Notes: generated from the sequence alone by a model not told the origin. 64,000 nucleotides of DNA from Blastococcus saxobsidens (GCF_010682065.1 NZ_JAAGWG010000006.1:1-64000); one strand, 5' to 3'. Shown: positions 1-8,856, counted from the stretch's first letter. Program-made: numbers and translations.

Positions 1-9
1 GAGCGCTCC

Positions 10-960
10 ATGACCGGCACCACCTCGTTCGACGACCTGCGCCTCGACGTCCGTACCTGGGGGGCTCCCGACGGCGTCCCGATCGTGCTGGTGCACGGCC
101 TGGGGCTGTCGGTCGAGTCCTGGGGCTCGGTGCCCGAGCGGCTCGCGGAGCGCCACCGCGTGGTCGCCTACGACCTCCGCGGGCACGGCCGCAGCGACCG
201 GTCGCCCCTGGACGACTACCGCCTGGAGGCACACCGGCGCGATCTCGACGCCGTCCTCGGCAGCACCGTCCCCGACGGGGGGACGGCCGTGGTGGTCGGG
301 CACAGCCTGGGCGGCGGGATCCTGCTCGCCCAGGCCGCCACCGGCGACCGGCGCATCGCCGCGGTGGTGCTCGCCGGTTCCGGGGGTTCCGGGGTGACGG
401 CCCCCGGGCTCCCGGCCGGCTACCTGCCCGGCCCGGTGCGGACGGCGTTCCGCGCCGCCTGGCTGCGGACGCTGCGCGCCGCGGCGCGCGGGGCCCGCTC
501 CGTGGCGCCGCTGCGCCCGCTGGCCGACCGGATGGTGCGGCGGATCGCCTTCGCGCCCGGCGAGCCCGCGGACCTGGTCGCCCGCGTCCGGGACGACGTC
601 GTCGCCACCGCGCCCCGGGCCCTCGCCGGCACCACGCTGGCCAGCGTCAGCCACGACGGCGTCCGGTACGCCGCCGCCGTCCGGGTGCCGACGCTGGTCC
701 TGCACGGCACGGCCGACCCGGAGGTGCCCGAGGACGAGGTGCACCGGCTGATGGACACCCTCGCCGACGCCGAACTCGTGGAGGTGCCCGGCGCCGGTCA
801 CATGCTCCCGCTGGTCGACCCGGCGCTCGTCGCCGAGCAGATCGACCGCTGGGCGACCTCCGCCCGGGCGCGGTCCGGTGGCGCGGAGGAGGCGTCCGCA
901 CGCCCCGAAGATGACGAGGTCATGGCATCCGGCCCCCAGGCGGCATCGCCGACCCCGTGA
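10..960 (+). CDS. alpha/beta hydrolase fold protein
   Basis: 316-residue alpha/beta hydrolase, probably a soluble esterase or lyase-type hydrolase of unknown substrate. Visible features are the oxyanion HG near residues 29-30, the nucleophile elbow GHSLGG at 97-102 with Ser99, the acid Asp236 in HGTADPEVP and the catalytic His264 in GAGHM. The triad is therefore complete. A helical cap lies between about 130 and 210. The Arg/Ser/Ala-rich tail after residue 285 is probably disordered. The ATG at base 10 is the first start seen, and the gene could begin further upstream outside the window. It ends 74 bases before a lipoprotein gene on the same strand. Fold assignment is secure; substrate is not inferable. 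Confidence 0.85.
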   Translation: MTGTTSFDDLRLDVRTWGAPDGVPIVLVHGLGLSVESWGSVPERLAERHRVVAYDLRGHGRSDRSPLDDYRLEAHRRDLDAVLGSTVPDGGTAVVVGHSLGGGILLAQAATGDRRIAAVVLAGSGGSGVTAPGLPAGYLPGPVRTAFRAAWLRTLRAAARGARSVAPLRPLADRMVRRIAFAPGEPADLVARVRDDVVATAPRALAGTTLASVSHDGVRYAAAVRVPTLVLHGTADPEVPEDEVHRLMDTLADAELVEVPGAGHMLPLVDPALVAEQIDRWATSARARSGGAEEASARPEDDEVMASGPQAASPTP

Positions 961-1034
961 CGGGCACCGGACCGACATCACTCCCGGATCGGCCTTCGCT
1001 CCCGGCCGCCGGAACCCGTCGAGAGGACAGCACC

Positions 1035-1541
1035 ATGGCCGTTCCCGAGCGCTCCCTCCGCAGCCCGGCAGCAGCGGGCCTCCTCCTGGCGTCGACGGGC
1101 GTCCTGGCCGGCTGCGGGCAGGACGACAGCACCGGGGCGGGGGCCGACGCGTCGGTCGGCGACGTCCAGCAGGAAGGGAGCACCGAGGCCTACGACGGCC
1201 CGTACACCACGCGCTTCGCCGCGGAGGTGCAGTCCTACGACGGGAAGACAGTGGCGCTGTCGGCCGACGTCAACCGGGTCCTCGGTCCCGCGGCCTTCTC
1301 GCTCGCCGGCACCGACGACACCACGATCCAGCCGCTGCTCGTCGTCGCGCCCGATGCGGACACCGAGGTGCGGACCGATCACACGGTGGCCGTGACCGGG
1401 ACCGTGCACCTCTCCTTCGACCTGGCCGCGGTCGAGCAGGAGACCGGAACCGATCTGGACGACGGGCTCCTGGAGAGGTTCGACGGGAAGCCGTACCTGA
1501 CGGCTGGGCGCGTCGAGGCGTCGGCGCCCGCAGACCGGTGA
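1035..1541 (+). CDS. small secreted lipoprotein, unknown function
   Basis: 168-residue predicted lipoprotein. The N-terminus has a short charged region, a hydrophobic stretch and a lipobox LAGC near residue 27, followed by an Asp/Ser/Gly-rich linker. The rest (about 50-168) looks like a small beta-rich soluble domain with no motif I recognise. The reading frame is open back to 957, but the ATG at 1035 follows GAGAGGACAG and places the signal peptide correctly, so I chose it. The stop overlaps the GTG start of the PAP2 gene (GTGA), which implies translational coupling and a shared envelope role. Function is unknown. Confidence 0.75.
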   Translation: MAVPERSLRSPAAAGLLLASTGVLAGCGQDDSTGAGADASVGDVQQEGSTEAYDGPYTTRFAAEVQSYDGKTVALSADVNRVLGPAAFSLAGTDDTTIQPLLVVAPDADTEVRTDHTVAVTGTVHLSFDLAAVEQETGTDLDDGLLERFDGKPYLTAGRVEASAPADR

Positions 1542-3013
1542 GCGGCCACCGGGCCGAAGAGGCCCTGGCCGGGCCCACCTCCGCCCAGGACGCCGGACCC
1601 GGCGCCCGCCGCTTCGGCGCCCGCGCGCTGCTCGGGCTGGCGGCGGTCGTGGTGGGAGCGCTGCCCTTCCTCGCCCTGTGGCTGCTGGTCCAGGGCCGTT
1701 GGAGCCCGCTGGCCGACCTCGACGGAGAGGTCGCGGCCGACCTGAACGCGGCGGTGGCCGGCTCCCCGGCCGTGGTCTCCGCCCTCCGGCTGATCACCGA
1801 CGCGGGAGGCACCGGGACGGCCGTGTGGGTGCTGACCCTCACCACCCTGGTCCTGGCCATCCGCGGGCAGCGACGGCTGGCGTACTTCGTCGCCGCCACG
1901 GGAGCCGGTCTGGCGGTCCTCGTGCCGCTCACCAAGGCCCTGGCCGATCGCGCCCGCCCGCTCGTGGCCGAGCCGGTGGTCGACACGCCGAGCAACGCCA
2001 GCTTCCCGAGCGGGCACGCCATGACCTCGCTGGACACCTGGGGGGTCCTCGTGCTCATCGCGCTGCCGGCCGTGCGCCGCCGGTGGCACCCGTGGCTGGT
2101 CGGGGGCGCCCTGCTGCTGGTGCTGGCCGTGGGCTTCACCCGGGTCGCGCTGGGGGTGCACTTCGTCTCCGACGTGCTGGCCGGCTACGCCCTGGGAGCC
2201 GCGTGGCTCGCCGCCATGACCGCCGCATTCCGCGGCTGGCAGCACGAGACCGCCGCGGTGTCCCGCGGCGGCCCGCACGACCCGCTGGAGCTGGGGCCCG
2301 ACGCCGCGCCGCACCTGGACGTGCGGCCGGAACCGGCCCGCACCGGGCGGGGCCGGATCGCGCTGCGGCTGGCCGCCCTCGCCGCGCTGCTGTGGGCGGC
2401 GCTGGCCGCCGCGGGCCTGGTCCTCACCGCGGCCTTCGGCGACTCCGCCCTGGTCCGGGCCGACCTCGTCGTCGTCCGGTGGTTCTCCGAGCACCGCACG
2501 GCCACCTGGACCACCCTCGCCGAGCTCGCCGGGGGCCTCGGCGACACGCGCACGATCATCGCCGGAGGCGTGAGCGCCGCCGTCCTGGGAGTGGCGGTGA
2601 CCCGGCGGTGGCGACCCGCCGTGTTCGTCGCCGTCGCCCTGGCCGGCGAGGTGCTCCTGTACTTCCTGATCGCCGAGACCGTGGACCGGGCCCGCCCGGC
2701 GGTCGCCGACCTCACCGAGGGCCTGCCCGTCGCGGCCAGCTGGCCCTCCGGCCACGTCGCCGCCGCCACGGTGCTCCACGGGGCGATCGCCGTCCTCGTC
2801 GTGCGGCTGGGGCGGTCCCGCTTGCGGTGGCTGGTGCTGGCGCTGCCGATGCTCGCGGTGCCCGCCGTGGCGCTGTCGCGCATCTACGTGGCGGCGCACC
2901 ACCCCACCGACGTCCTGGCCGGTGTGCTGCTCGGAGCCGTCTGGCTCCTGGGTTGCCGGCACCTGCTGCTGCGCGACCTGCGCACCGCGCCGCCCTCCAT
3001 GACGATTCGCTGA
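1538..3013 (+). CDS. tandem-domain PAP2 family membrane phosphatase
   Basis: 491-residue integral membrane protein with two complete PAP2 (type 2 phosphatidic acid phosphatase) units. Unit 1 has K133-x6-RP, PSGH at 157-160 and R202-x5-H208-x3-D212. Unit 2 has RP at 386-387, PSGH at 403-406 and SR-x5-H454-x3-D458, but the position equivalent to Lys133 is Ala379. Each unit carries several membrane helices. The family removes phosphate from lipid phosphates such as phosphatidate or undecaprenyl diphosphate; which one is used here is unknown. The GTG start overlaps the preceding stop by four bases. Most relatives have a single domain, so the duplication and the asymmetry in motif 1 are notable. 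Confidence 0.85.
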   Translation: MSGHRAEEALAGPTSAQDAGPGARRFGARALLGLAAVVVGALPFLALWLLVQGRWSPLADLDGEVAADLNAAVAGSPAVVSALRLITDAGGTGTAVWVLTLTTLVLAIRGQRRLAYFVAATGAGLAVLVPLTKALADRARPLVAEPVVDTPSNASFPSGHAMTSLDTWGVLVLIALPAVRRRWHPWLVGGALLLVLAVGFTRVALGVHFVSDVLAGYALGAAWLAAMTAAFRGWQHETAAVSRGGPHDPLELGPDAAPHLDVRPEPARTGRGRIALRLAALAALLWAALAAAGLVLTAAFGDSALVRADLVVVRWFSEHRTATWTTLAELAGGLGDTRTIIAGGVSAAVLGVAVTRRWRPAVFVAVALAGEVLLYFLIAETVDRARPAVADLTEGLPVAASWPSGHVAAATVLHGAIAVLVVRLGRSRLRWLVLALPMLAVPAVALSRIYVAAHHPTDVLAGVLLGAVWLLGCRHLLLRDLRTAPPSMTIR

Positions 3014-3118
3014 CTTCCGGCCGCGTCGCCCGCCGCGGGCGTGTGCGGAGGCCGCCGGCGGGCACCACCGGAGCCGGCGGTGGACGATCACCGGCCGGTT
3101 CCGACTCGGAGGTCCCGC

Positions 3119-4228
3119 ATGGGAGAGCCCAGCGCACGGCCGGCGCCGCCCCCAGGGCGCTACCGGCCGGCCGGCGCCGCACGGCTGGCGATCGTCTGCG
3201 CCGCCGCACTGGGCGTGGCGGCCGTGGGCTGGCTGGTGCTGGGGCTGCTGACACAGCTGGCCCTGGTCACCTGCTCGCTGCTGGCCGCGGTGCTGCTGAC
3301 CGCGCTCGCCGCCCCCTTCACCCGGCGGCTGCGGCGGATCGGCGCGCCGGCGGGGCTGGCCGCGGCCGGTGCGGTGCTGGCCCTCCTCGCCCTGCTCGCC
3401 GGGATCGGCACGCTGGTCTGGTTCCGCACCAGCTCACGGCTCACCGACCTGGCGCCGGCCATCACCGTCGGCATCGACCGGATCCGGGCCTGGCTGGTCG
3501 ACGGTCCGCTCGGGCTGGACCCGGAGCGCGTGGAGGGCATCCGCGACCGGATCGTCACCCAGCTGTTCGCGGCGGTCCCCGACCCGGTGTCCGGTGCGAC
3601 GATGGCGGTCACCGTGGTGAGCGCCCTGCTGCTCGTCCTCTTCATCGTCTTCTTCCTGCTCAAGGACGGCGCCGGCATGTGGGCCTGGATCGTGGAACGG
3701 GTCCCGGCCAGGCAGCGGGAGCGCATCGACGGCGCCGGTGACCGCGCCTGGTCCACGCTGAGCGCCTACGTGCTCGGCGTGGTCGCCGTCGCCGCGGTCG
3801 ACGCCGCCCTGATCGGACTGGGCCTGCTGATCGTCGGCGTGCCGCTGTGGCTCTCGCTGACGCTGCTCACGTTCTTCGGGGCGTTCGTGCCCTACTTCGG
3901 CGCGGTCCTCAGCGGAGCGGCTGCCGTGCTGGTCACGCTGGTCACCAACGGCGCTGCGGATGCGATCACCATCCTGATCGTGGTGCTGGTAGTCCAGCAG
4001 ATCGAGGGCAACCTCCTGCAGCCGCTGATCATGCGGCGGGCGGTGCAGCTGCACCCGGTCGTCACGCTGGTGGCGGTCACGTCCGGCACGCTGCTGTTCG
4101 GCATCCTCGGCGCGGTGGTCGCGGTGCCGCTGACCGCCGTCACCCACCACGTGGCGGAGTACCTCCGCACGCACCGCCCGGCCGCTTTGCCGCTGCCCGA
4201 GCCCGGCACGGCCGCCGTCGCCGGATGA
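3119..4228 (+). CDS. AI-2E family transporter (UPF0118 permease)
   Basis: 369-residue polytopic membrane protein of the AI-2E/PerM family. A pair of hydrophobic helices at the N-terminus (about 20-75) is followed by a soluble stretch of about 90 residues, then five or more helices that include the characteristic FFGAFVPYFGA and QQIEGNLLQP segments. Members act as exporters or ion antiporters; direct AI-2 transport is shown for few of them. The frame is open from 3041, but ATG 3119 follows GGAGG at a good distance and gives the usual length. It sits downstream of the PAP2 gene with about 100 bases between them. Confidence 0.85.
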   Translation: MGEPSARPAPPPGRYRPAGAARLAIVCAAALGVAAVGWLVLGLLTQLALVTCSLLAAVLLTALAAPFTRRLRRIGAPAGLAAAGAVLALLALLAGIGTLVWFRTSSRLTDLAPAITVGIDRIRAWLVDGPLGLDPERVEGIRDRIVTQLFAAVPDPVSGATMAVTVVSALLLVLFIVFFLLKDGAGMWAWIVERVPARQRERIDGAGDRAWSTLSAYVLGVVAVAAVDAALIGLGLLIVGVPLWLSLTLLTFFGAFVPYFGAVLSGAAAVLVTLVTNGAADAITILIVVLVVQQIEGNLLQPLIMRRAVQLHPVVTLVAVTSGTLLFGILGAVVAVPLTAVTHHVAEYLRTHRPAALPLPEPGTAAVAG

Positions 4229-4399
4229 GCGACGGGGACCGTCGGGGTGGCCGCCATGCGACGACTCCGTGACGTTCCGCGCCGGTCCCTCCCGGCGACC
4301 GGCGTGCGCTGACACCCTGGCTCCGGTACCCCGGACGGGGGCTCGACGAGCCGGGGGCCCAGCCGTGCGACAGCACGGGCACGACATCGAGGAGGAAGC

Positions 4400-4699
4400 G
4401 TGAGCTCGAGCCCCGTACCCAGGCCGGCACCGGACGGCGACTCCTTCACCGAGACCATCGACGGCCGCCTCGGCTCGATCCGGGCCGAGGGTCACCTGAC
4501 CGGGCGCGCCGCGGACATGGTGCGCGGCACGGTGGAGGTGCTGCGGCGCAGCGGCCACGACCGCGTCGTCGTGGACCTCAGAGAGGTCCGGCAGGTCGAC
4601 GACGACGGGCTGCGCGCCCTCCGCACGCTCGCGGACGGCATCCGCGACGACGGCGGACGGCTGACCCTGCTGCACCCGCCCCGCCCCCGGCAGGACTGA
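4400..4699 (+). CDS. STAS-domain protein (anti-sigma factor antagonist-like)
   Basis: 99-residue protein consisting of one STAS-like fold. The core VVVDLREVRQVDDDGLRAL matches the strand-loop-helix where SpoIIAA-type antagonists carry the phosphorylatable serine (usually DSSGL). Here the site reads Asp-Asp-Asp-Gly, so Ser/Thr phosphorylation at this position is not possible. The GTG start follows GGAGGAAGC. No anti-sigma kinase is adjacent; a MEDS-HATPase protein is encoded at 20.2 kb. It could be a constitutively active antagonist or a structural STAS protein. The fold is likely, the role is inference. Confidence 0.65.
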   Translation: MSSSPVPRPAPDGDSFTETIDGRLGSIRAEGHLTGRAADMVRGTVEVLRRSGHDRVVVDLREVRQVDDDGLRALRTLADGIRDDGGRLTLLHPPRPRQD

Positions 4700-4744
4700 G
4701 CGGAGGCGTCCTCCGCTCCCCGCCGGGGGTGCGAGCCGCCGGGC

Positions 4745-5152
4745 TCAGCCCAGGCTGCTGATCAGGTCCCGGCAGGCGGCCTCGCAGCGGCGGCACGCCT
4801 CCGCGCAGACGCGGCAGTGCTCGTGCATCTCCGCGTGGCTGCCGCACTCGTCCCCGCACGCCTTGCACGCGGCGGCGCAGGCCTCCAGGACCGCCCGCGT
4901 CAGGTTGGCGTCGTAGCCGGTGTGCCGGGACAGGACCCGACCGGTCGTGTCGCAGATGTCCGCGCAGTCGGTGTTGGTGCGGATGCACTTCGTCAGCTCG
5001 GCGACCATGTCCTCGCCGAGGCAGGCATCGGCGCAGGCGGTGCACGCCTGCGCGCACTCGACGCAGGCCTCGATGCACTCGAGCAGCTTCTGCCTGTCCA
5101 CCCCGCCGAGGTCCTTGGGATAGGTGTCCAGCATCTGTGCGGCGACCGTCAT
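4745..5152 (-). CDS. four-helix-bundle copper-storage protein (Csp3/DUF326-like)
   Basis: 135-residue cysteine-rich protein with 18 Cys (residues 26, 30, 33, 37, 40, 44, 56, 63, 67, 92, 96, 99, 103, 113, 116, 120, 123, 127) spaced CxxxC/CxxC along predicted helices. This is the pattern of the Csp family, where thiols line the inside of a four-helix bundle and bind many Cu(I) ions. There is no signal peptide, which matches cytosolic Csp3 rather than exported Csp1. The start ATG at 5152 has GGAGG upstream; the frame is open further upstream but without the family's sequence. No copper ATPase or CsoR lies next to it. Cytosolic Cu(I) storage is the expected role. Confidence 0.85.
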   Translation of the reverse strand: MTVAAQMLDTYPKDLGGVDRQKLLECIEACVECAQACTACADACLGEDMVAELTKCIRTNTDCADICDTTGRVLSRHTGYDANLTRAVLEACAAACKACGDECGSHAEMHEHCRVCAEACRRCEAACRDLISSLG

Positions 5153-5324
5153 GAGGGGTCCTCCCGGTACGTGGTCCCGGCCGCGGTCGCGGCGCGGGGG
5201 CTCTCGCCACCGGACGCCTACCCCCGGGGGCAGGGGCCCGCACCCGCGCCCGATGACGATCCCGTGACGAGCGGGGGAACCGTGCCCGGCGGCAGGGGCC
5301 GGGCAGGTCGGGAACGATGCGGGG

Positions 5325-6983
5325 GTGGGTGTGGAGACCGTGCTGCTGCTCGTCCTCGCGTCGGTGGCGGTCATCGTCGCCGTGCACGCCGTCGCCGACC
5401 GCTCGGGCATACCGGCGGCCGCGCTGCTGACCCTCGTGGGGCTGGGCTACGCGGTGCTCCCGGCGGACGAGATCGAGCTCGACCCCGAGGTGGTCCTCAC
5501 GCTGGTGCTGCCGCCGCTGCTCTACAGCGCGGCGCTGGAGTCCTCGCTCGTCGCCATCCGCCGCAACCTGCGCACCGTGGTGAGCCTCTCGGTGCTGCTG
5601 GTGCTGGTCACCGCCCTGGTCATCGGCACCGGGTTCGCGCTGTTCGTCACCGGCGCCACCCTGGCCGCCGGCATCGCGCTGGGCGCTGCCGTAGCCCCGC
5701 CGGATCCCGTCGCGGCGCTGGCGGTCGGCCGCAAGGTGGGCCTCCCACCCCGGCTGATCACCCTCATCCAGGGCGAGGGCCTGCTCAACGACGCCACCGC
5801 TCTGACCATCCTCACCGTGGCGGTGACCGCCGCCCAGGGCGACGGGTTCTCGACCCCGGCCGCGGTCGGTCAGTTCCTGCTGGCCGCGGTCGGCGGTGTG
5901 CTCGCCGGTCTGGCAGTCGCCTTCGGCGTGCGGCCGCTGCGCCGGCTGCGCCGCGACCCGCTGACCTCGAACGCCGTCAGCCTGGCGACCCCGTTCGTCG
6001 CCTACCTGCTCGGGGAGTTCCTGCACGTGTCCGGGGTGCTGGCCGTGGTCGTCGCCGGGCTGGTCATCGGGCACCACAACCCGGGATGGGCCTCCGGCGC
6101 CAGCCGACTGCAGACGAACGCGGTGTGGCGGTTGGTCGGCTTCCTGCTGGAGGGCTTCGTCTTCCTGCTCATCGGCCAGCAGCTGCCCGCGGTGATCGCC
6201 GGTCTGGACGGCTACGACACCGGCACGATCGTCACTGCGGCGCTGGTCACGGTCGGCGGCGTGCTGCTGGTCCGCCCGCTGTGGCTGCTGCTCACCGAGT
6301 TCCTGCCGCAGTCACTGCACACCCGGCTGGGCGGGTCCGGAGCCGGTGGGGAGCAGCCGGCACGGGGGCGGGCGGAGCGGCTCAGCGGCCGGGAGATCGT
6401 CGTCCTCAGCTGGGCGGGCACCCGGGGGGTGATCAGCCTCGCCGCGATCTTCACCCTCCCCGTCGTCACCGCCGACGGCGAACCGTTCCCCGACCGCGCG
6501 CTGCTGTTGTTCTGCGCGTTCCTCGCCGTGCTGGTGACCCTGGTCGGCCAGGGCGTCACCTTCGCCCCCCTGGTGCGCGCCCTCGGGTTGCGCGCCGACC
6601 GCGCCGACCAGGCCCGGCTGCGCAACGAGGCCCGGATCGCGTCGGCGGAGGCCGCTCTGCGGCGGCTGGACGAGCTCGCCGTCGACGAGCCCGACGACGT
6701 CGGCGGCGAGGCGCTCGACGTCCTGCGGTCCCAGCTGCGCGGGCGGCTGGAGGGCTACCGGAAGCGGATGGACCTGCTGTCGGCCGCCGAGCCCGGCGAG
6801 GTGCCGCTCGCGCCGCAGTACGAGGCGGCGCTGCGCTTCCGGCGGGCCGCACTGGACGCGCAGCGGCAGGAGCTGCTGCGCTGGCGGGACGCGGGCCGGC
6901 TGCCGGACGAGGGGCTGCGTGCGCTCACCCGGGAGCTCGACCACGAGGAGGGCCGGCTGCCCGTGCGGGCAGCCGGCCGCTGA
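5325..6983 (+). CDS. CPA1-family Na+/H+ antiporter
   Basis: 552-residue monovalent cation/proton antiporter. About twelve hydrophobic helices occupy residues 1-400, including the ion-binding region APPDPVAA near 125-132 and EGLLNDATAL near 148-157, both typical of NhaP/CPA1 proteins. The remaining 150 residues form a charged, helical cytoplasmic tail (RNEARIASAEAALRRLDEL onward), probably regulatory. The GTG start is preceded by a G-rich sequence (GGGG). It is convergent with the formate/nitrite channel gene, with only nine bases between the stops. The expected role is pH and Na+ homeostasis in the inner membrane. Confidence 0.88.
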   Translation: MGVETVLLLVLASVAVIVAVHAVADRSGIPAAALLTLVGLGYAVLPADEIELDPEVVLTLVLPPLLYSAALESSLVAIRRNLRTVVSLSVLLVLVTALVIGTGFALFVTGATLAAGIALGAAVAPPDPVAALAVGRKVGLPPRLITLIQGEGLLNDATALTILTVAVTAAQGDGFSTPAAVGQFLLAAVGGVLAGLAVAFGVRPLRRLRRDPLTSNAVSLATPFVAYLLGEFLHVSGVLAVVVAGLVIGHHNPGWASGASRLQTNAVWRLVGFLLEGFVFLLIGQQLPAVIAGLDGYDTGTIVTAALVTVGGVLLVRPLWLLLTEFLPQSLHTRLGGSGAGGEQPARGRAERLSGREIVVLSWAGTRGVISLAAIFTLPVVTADGEPFPDRALLLFCAFLAVLVTLVGQGVTFAPLVRALGLRADRADQARLRNEARIASAEAALRRLDELAVDEPDDVGGEALDVLRSQLRGRLEGYRKRMDLLSAAEPGEVPLAPQYEAALRFRRAALDAQRQELLRWRDAGRLPDEGLRALTRELDHEEGRLPVRAAGR

Positions 6984-6992
6984 AGCCCCACC

Positions 6993-7844
6993 TCAGGCCC
7001 GCTCGGCCGGCTCCGCGGTCGCCTCGGCCTCCGACGGGGCGGGCGCCTCCCGGAGGAAGAGGTACCAGTAGGACGTCGCCACGAAGACGACGGCACCCAC
7101 CAGGTTCCCCACCCCGGCCAGCAGCCAGTTGAGCCCGACGTCGCCCCAGCCGATGTCCGGGACGCCCGCGAAGATCGCAGCCGGCAGGAAGAACATGTTG
7201 GCCACCACGTGGTCGAAGCCCATCGCCACGAACGCCATGATCGGGAAGAAGATCGCCAGGATCTTGCCCGACACCGTGGTCGCCGCGAGCGACATCCAGA
7301 CGGCCAGGCAGACCAGCCAGTTGCAGCCGACCGCCCGCAGGAAGGTCTGCCAGGGCGTCTCGCCCAGCGCCTTGCCCTCGGCGATGCCGGCCAGCCGGTC
7401 GTGGGTCAGCGCGGCGCTGCCGGACGCGTCGGCGTCGCCGATGACACCGGTCTGGACGGCGAGGAAGAAGGCCACGAAGAGGGCGCCCGCCAGGTTGCCG
7501 AGCAGCACCAGGGAGAGGTTCCGGGCGACGTCGCCGATGCCCAGCTTGCCCTTCATGGCCCCCAGCGGGACCAGCAGCATGTTGCCCGTGGCCAGGTCGG
7601 AGCCGGCGATCAGCACGAGCACCAGCCCGAGGGTGAACGCGGCGCCGGTGAACAGCGTGGGCAACGTGCCCCAGGTGGCCGGGTCCAGGCCCGAGGAGAT
7701 GGTGATGGCCACCAGCGCCCCGAAGCCGATGTAGGCACCGGCGAGGAAGGCGCTGACCAGCACCCGGTCCCAGGTGCGGTGCACCTTCTTGGCACCGGTC
7801 GCGGCCGCGACCTGGGCCATCTCCTGCGGTTCGCGTGCGGCCAT
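6993..7844 (-). CDS. formate/nitrite transporter (FNT) family channel
   Basis: 283-residue FNT protein with six hydrophobic helices. Family features include the SDLATGNMLL segment in the second helix region and the late VVANMFFLPAAI segment that forms the symmetric pore half. Members are pentameric channels for formate, nitrite or hydrosulfide. No formate hydrogenlyase or nitrite reductase gene is in the window, so the anion is undecided. ATG 7844 follows GGGAGG at good distance; a longer frame exists upstream but without homology. Residues 255-283 form an acidic, Ala/Glu-rich tail. Confidence 0.85.
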   Translation of the reverse strand: MAAREPQEMAQVAAATGAKKVHRTWDRVLVSAFLAGAYIGFGALVAITISSGLDPATWGTLPTLFTGAAFTLGLVLVLIAGSDLATGNMLLVPLGAMKGKLGIGDVARNLSLVLLGNLAGALFVAFFLAVQTGVIGDADASGSAALTHDRLAGIAEGKALGETPWQTFLRAVGCNWLVCLAVWMSLAATTVSGKILAIFFPIMAFVAMGFDHVVANMFFLPAAIFAGVPDIGWGDVGLNWLLAGVGNLVGAVVFVATSYWYLFLREAPAPSEAEATAEPAERA

Positions 7845-7898
7845 GGGGCCTCCCTGGCTGAGGCCGGCGGCCTCTCGGCCGCCCGGCGTGAACGGACC

Positions 7899-7917
7899 CC
7901 CGGGTAGGTGACCCGGG
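7899..7917. repeat. inverted repeat upstream of the FNT gene
   Basis: Perfect 7-base arms CCCGGGT/ACCCGGG with a 5-base spacer, 55 bases upstream of the FNT start. It could be an operator for that gene or part of the terminator region of the dioxygenase operon. Confidence 0.45.
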
Positions 7918-7953
7918 AGACCGGCGCTCAACCGGAGACCGTCGCGGCGGACG

Positions 7954-7983
7954 CCCGCGCCCCGGGCGGGTCGGGGGCGCGGG
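7954..7983 (-). terminator. hairpin after the dioxygenase operon
   Basis: Perfect 10-base arms CCCGCGCCCC (7954-7963) and GGGGCGCGGG (7974-7983) around a 10-base loop, starting 10 bases after the stop of the intradiol dioxygenase gene. There is no T-tract, as is common for actinobacterial terminators. Confidence 0.65.
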
Positions 7984-7992
7984 TCCGCGGGC

Positions 7993-8856
7993 TCAGCCCT
8001 GGCGCTGCAGCACGAAGTCGTAGGTCGACTCCAGCCACGGCACCTCGATGGTGCCGCCGTCCGGCGTCGGGCCGGGCTCGCGCTCCTCGAAGGCGGTGAC
8101 CAGCTCCTGCTTGGTGCCGAAGACGACGTCGCTGTCCAGGTAGTCCGAGCCCTCCTGGAACAGGTGGGTGATCAGCGGCTCGAAACCGGGCACGTTGATG
8201 AGGAAGTGGATGTGCGCGGGGCGGAAGTAGCTGATCTCGGTCCGGCTGATCAGGTTCCCCACCGGCCCGTCCATCGGGATGGCGTATCCCAGGGGCGCGA
8301 TGGTGCGGACGCAGTAGCTGCCGTCCTCGCGGGTCGTGTACTTCGCCCGCAGCCGCGCCTCGTCGATGTCGGGGATCTGCGACTCGTAGGCGCCCTCGGT
8401 GTCGGCCTGCCAGACGTCGAGCACCGCGTTCGGCACCGGGTTGCCCTCCAGGTCGCGGAGCGTCCCGTGCAGGTAGAGCGGCACCCCCTCGAGCCCGTCG
8501 GACATGTCCTCGGCGTACCCGAGCTCCGGCGAGCCCTCGATGTGGAAGGGCCCCAGCACGGTGGCGGGGGTGGCCCGCGGGTCCAGCCGGTGGTTCATCT
8601 GGACGACGAGCATCGACAGACCCAGGACGTCGGAGGCGAGGATGAACTCCTCCCGCTTGTCGGTGCTGATCTGCCCGGTCGCGGTCAGCCACTGCACGGC
8701 GGCCATCCACTCGGCCTCGGTCAGCCGCACCTCGCGGGCGAAGTCGTGCAGGTGCCGCACGAGCGCGGTCATGAGCTCGGCCAGCCGCGGGTCGCCGGCG
8801 GTGGCCCACCGCTGCACGGCGAGTTCGGTGATGTTGTCCTCGGTGACCGGCTGCAC
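7993..8856 (-). CDS. intradiol ring-cleavage dioxygenase (catechol/hydroxyquinol 1,2-dioxygenase type)
   Basis: 287-residue non-haem Fe(III) dioxygenase that cleaves a catechol ring between the hydroxyls to a muconate. Residues 1-100 are the helical N-terminal dimerisation domain of catechol and hydroxyquinol dioxygenases. The catalytic domain holds the expected four iron ligands: Tyr157 (EGAYES), Tyr191 (PLGYAIP), His215 and His217 (RPAHIHF). The GTG start at 8856 follows AGGAGGAA; the open frame continues upstream but overlaps the MDR gene. No catB/catC genes accompany it, so the substrate may be a substituted catechol or hydroxyquinol. It is the last gene of a leftward cluster with MDR, citryl-CoA-lyase-like and CoA-transferase genes. 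Confidence 0.88.
   Translation of the reverse strand: MQPVTEDNITELAVQRWATAGDPRLAELMTALVRHLHDFAREVRLTEAEWMAAVQWLTATGQISTDKREEFILASDVLGLSMLVVQMNHRLDPRATPATVLGPFHIEGSPELGYAEDMSDGLEGVPLYLHGTLRDLEGNPVPNAVLDVWQADTEGAYESQIPDIDEARLRAKYTTREDGSYCVRTIAPLGYAIPMDGPVGNLISRTEISYFRPAHIHFLINVPGFEPLITHLFQEGSDYLDSDVVFGTKQELVTAFEEREPGPTPDGGTIEVPWLESTYDFVLQRQG

Noticed and set aside
1379..3091. 570-codon open frame antisense to the PAP2 gene
   Set aside because: Low-complexity His/Gly/Arg-rich translation and codon positions opposite to those of the clear PAP2 gene.
4229..4399. Small gene between the AI-2E transporter and STAS genes
   Set aside because: No frame with a start, ribosome site and coding-like third positions.
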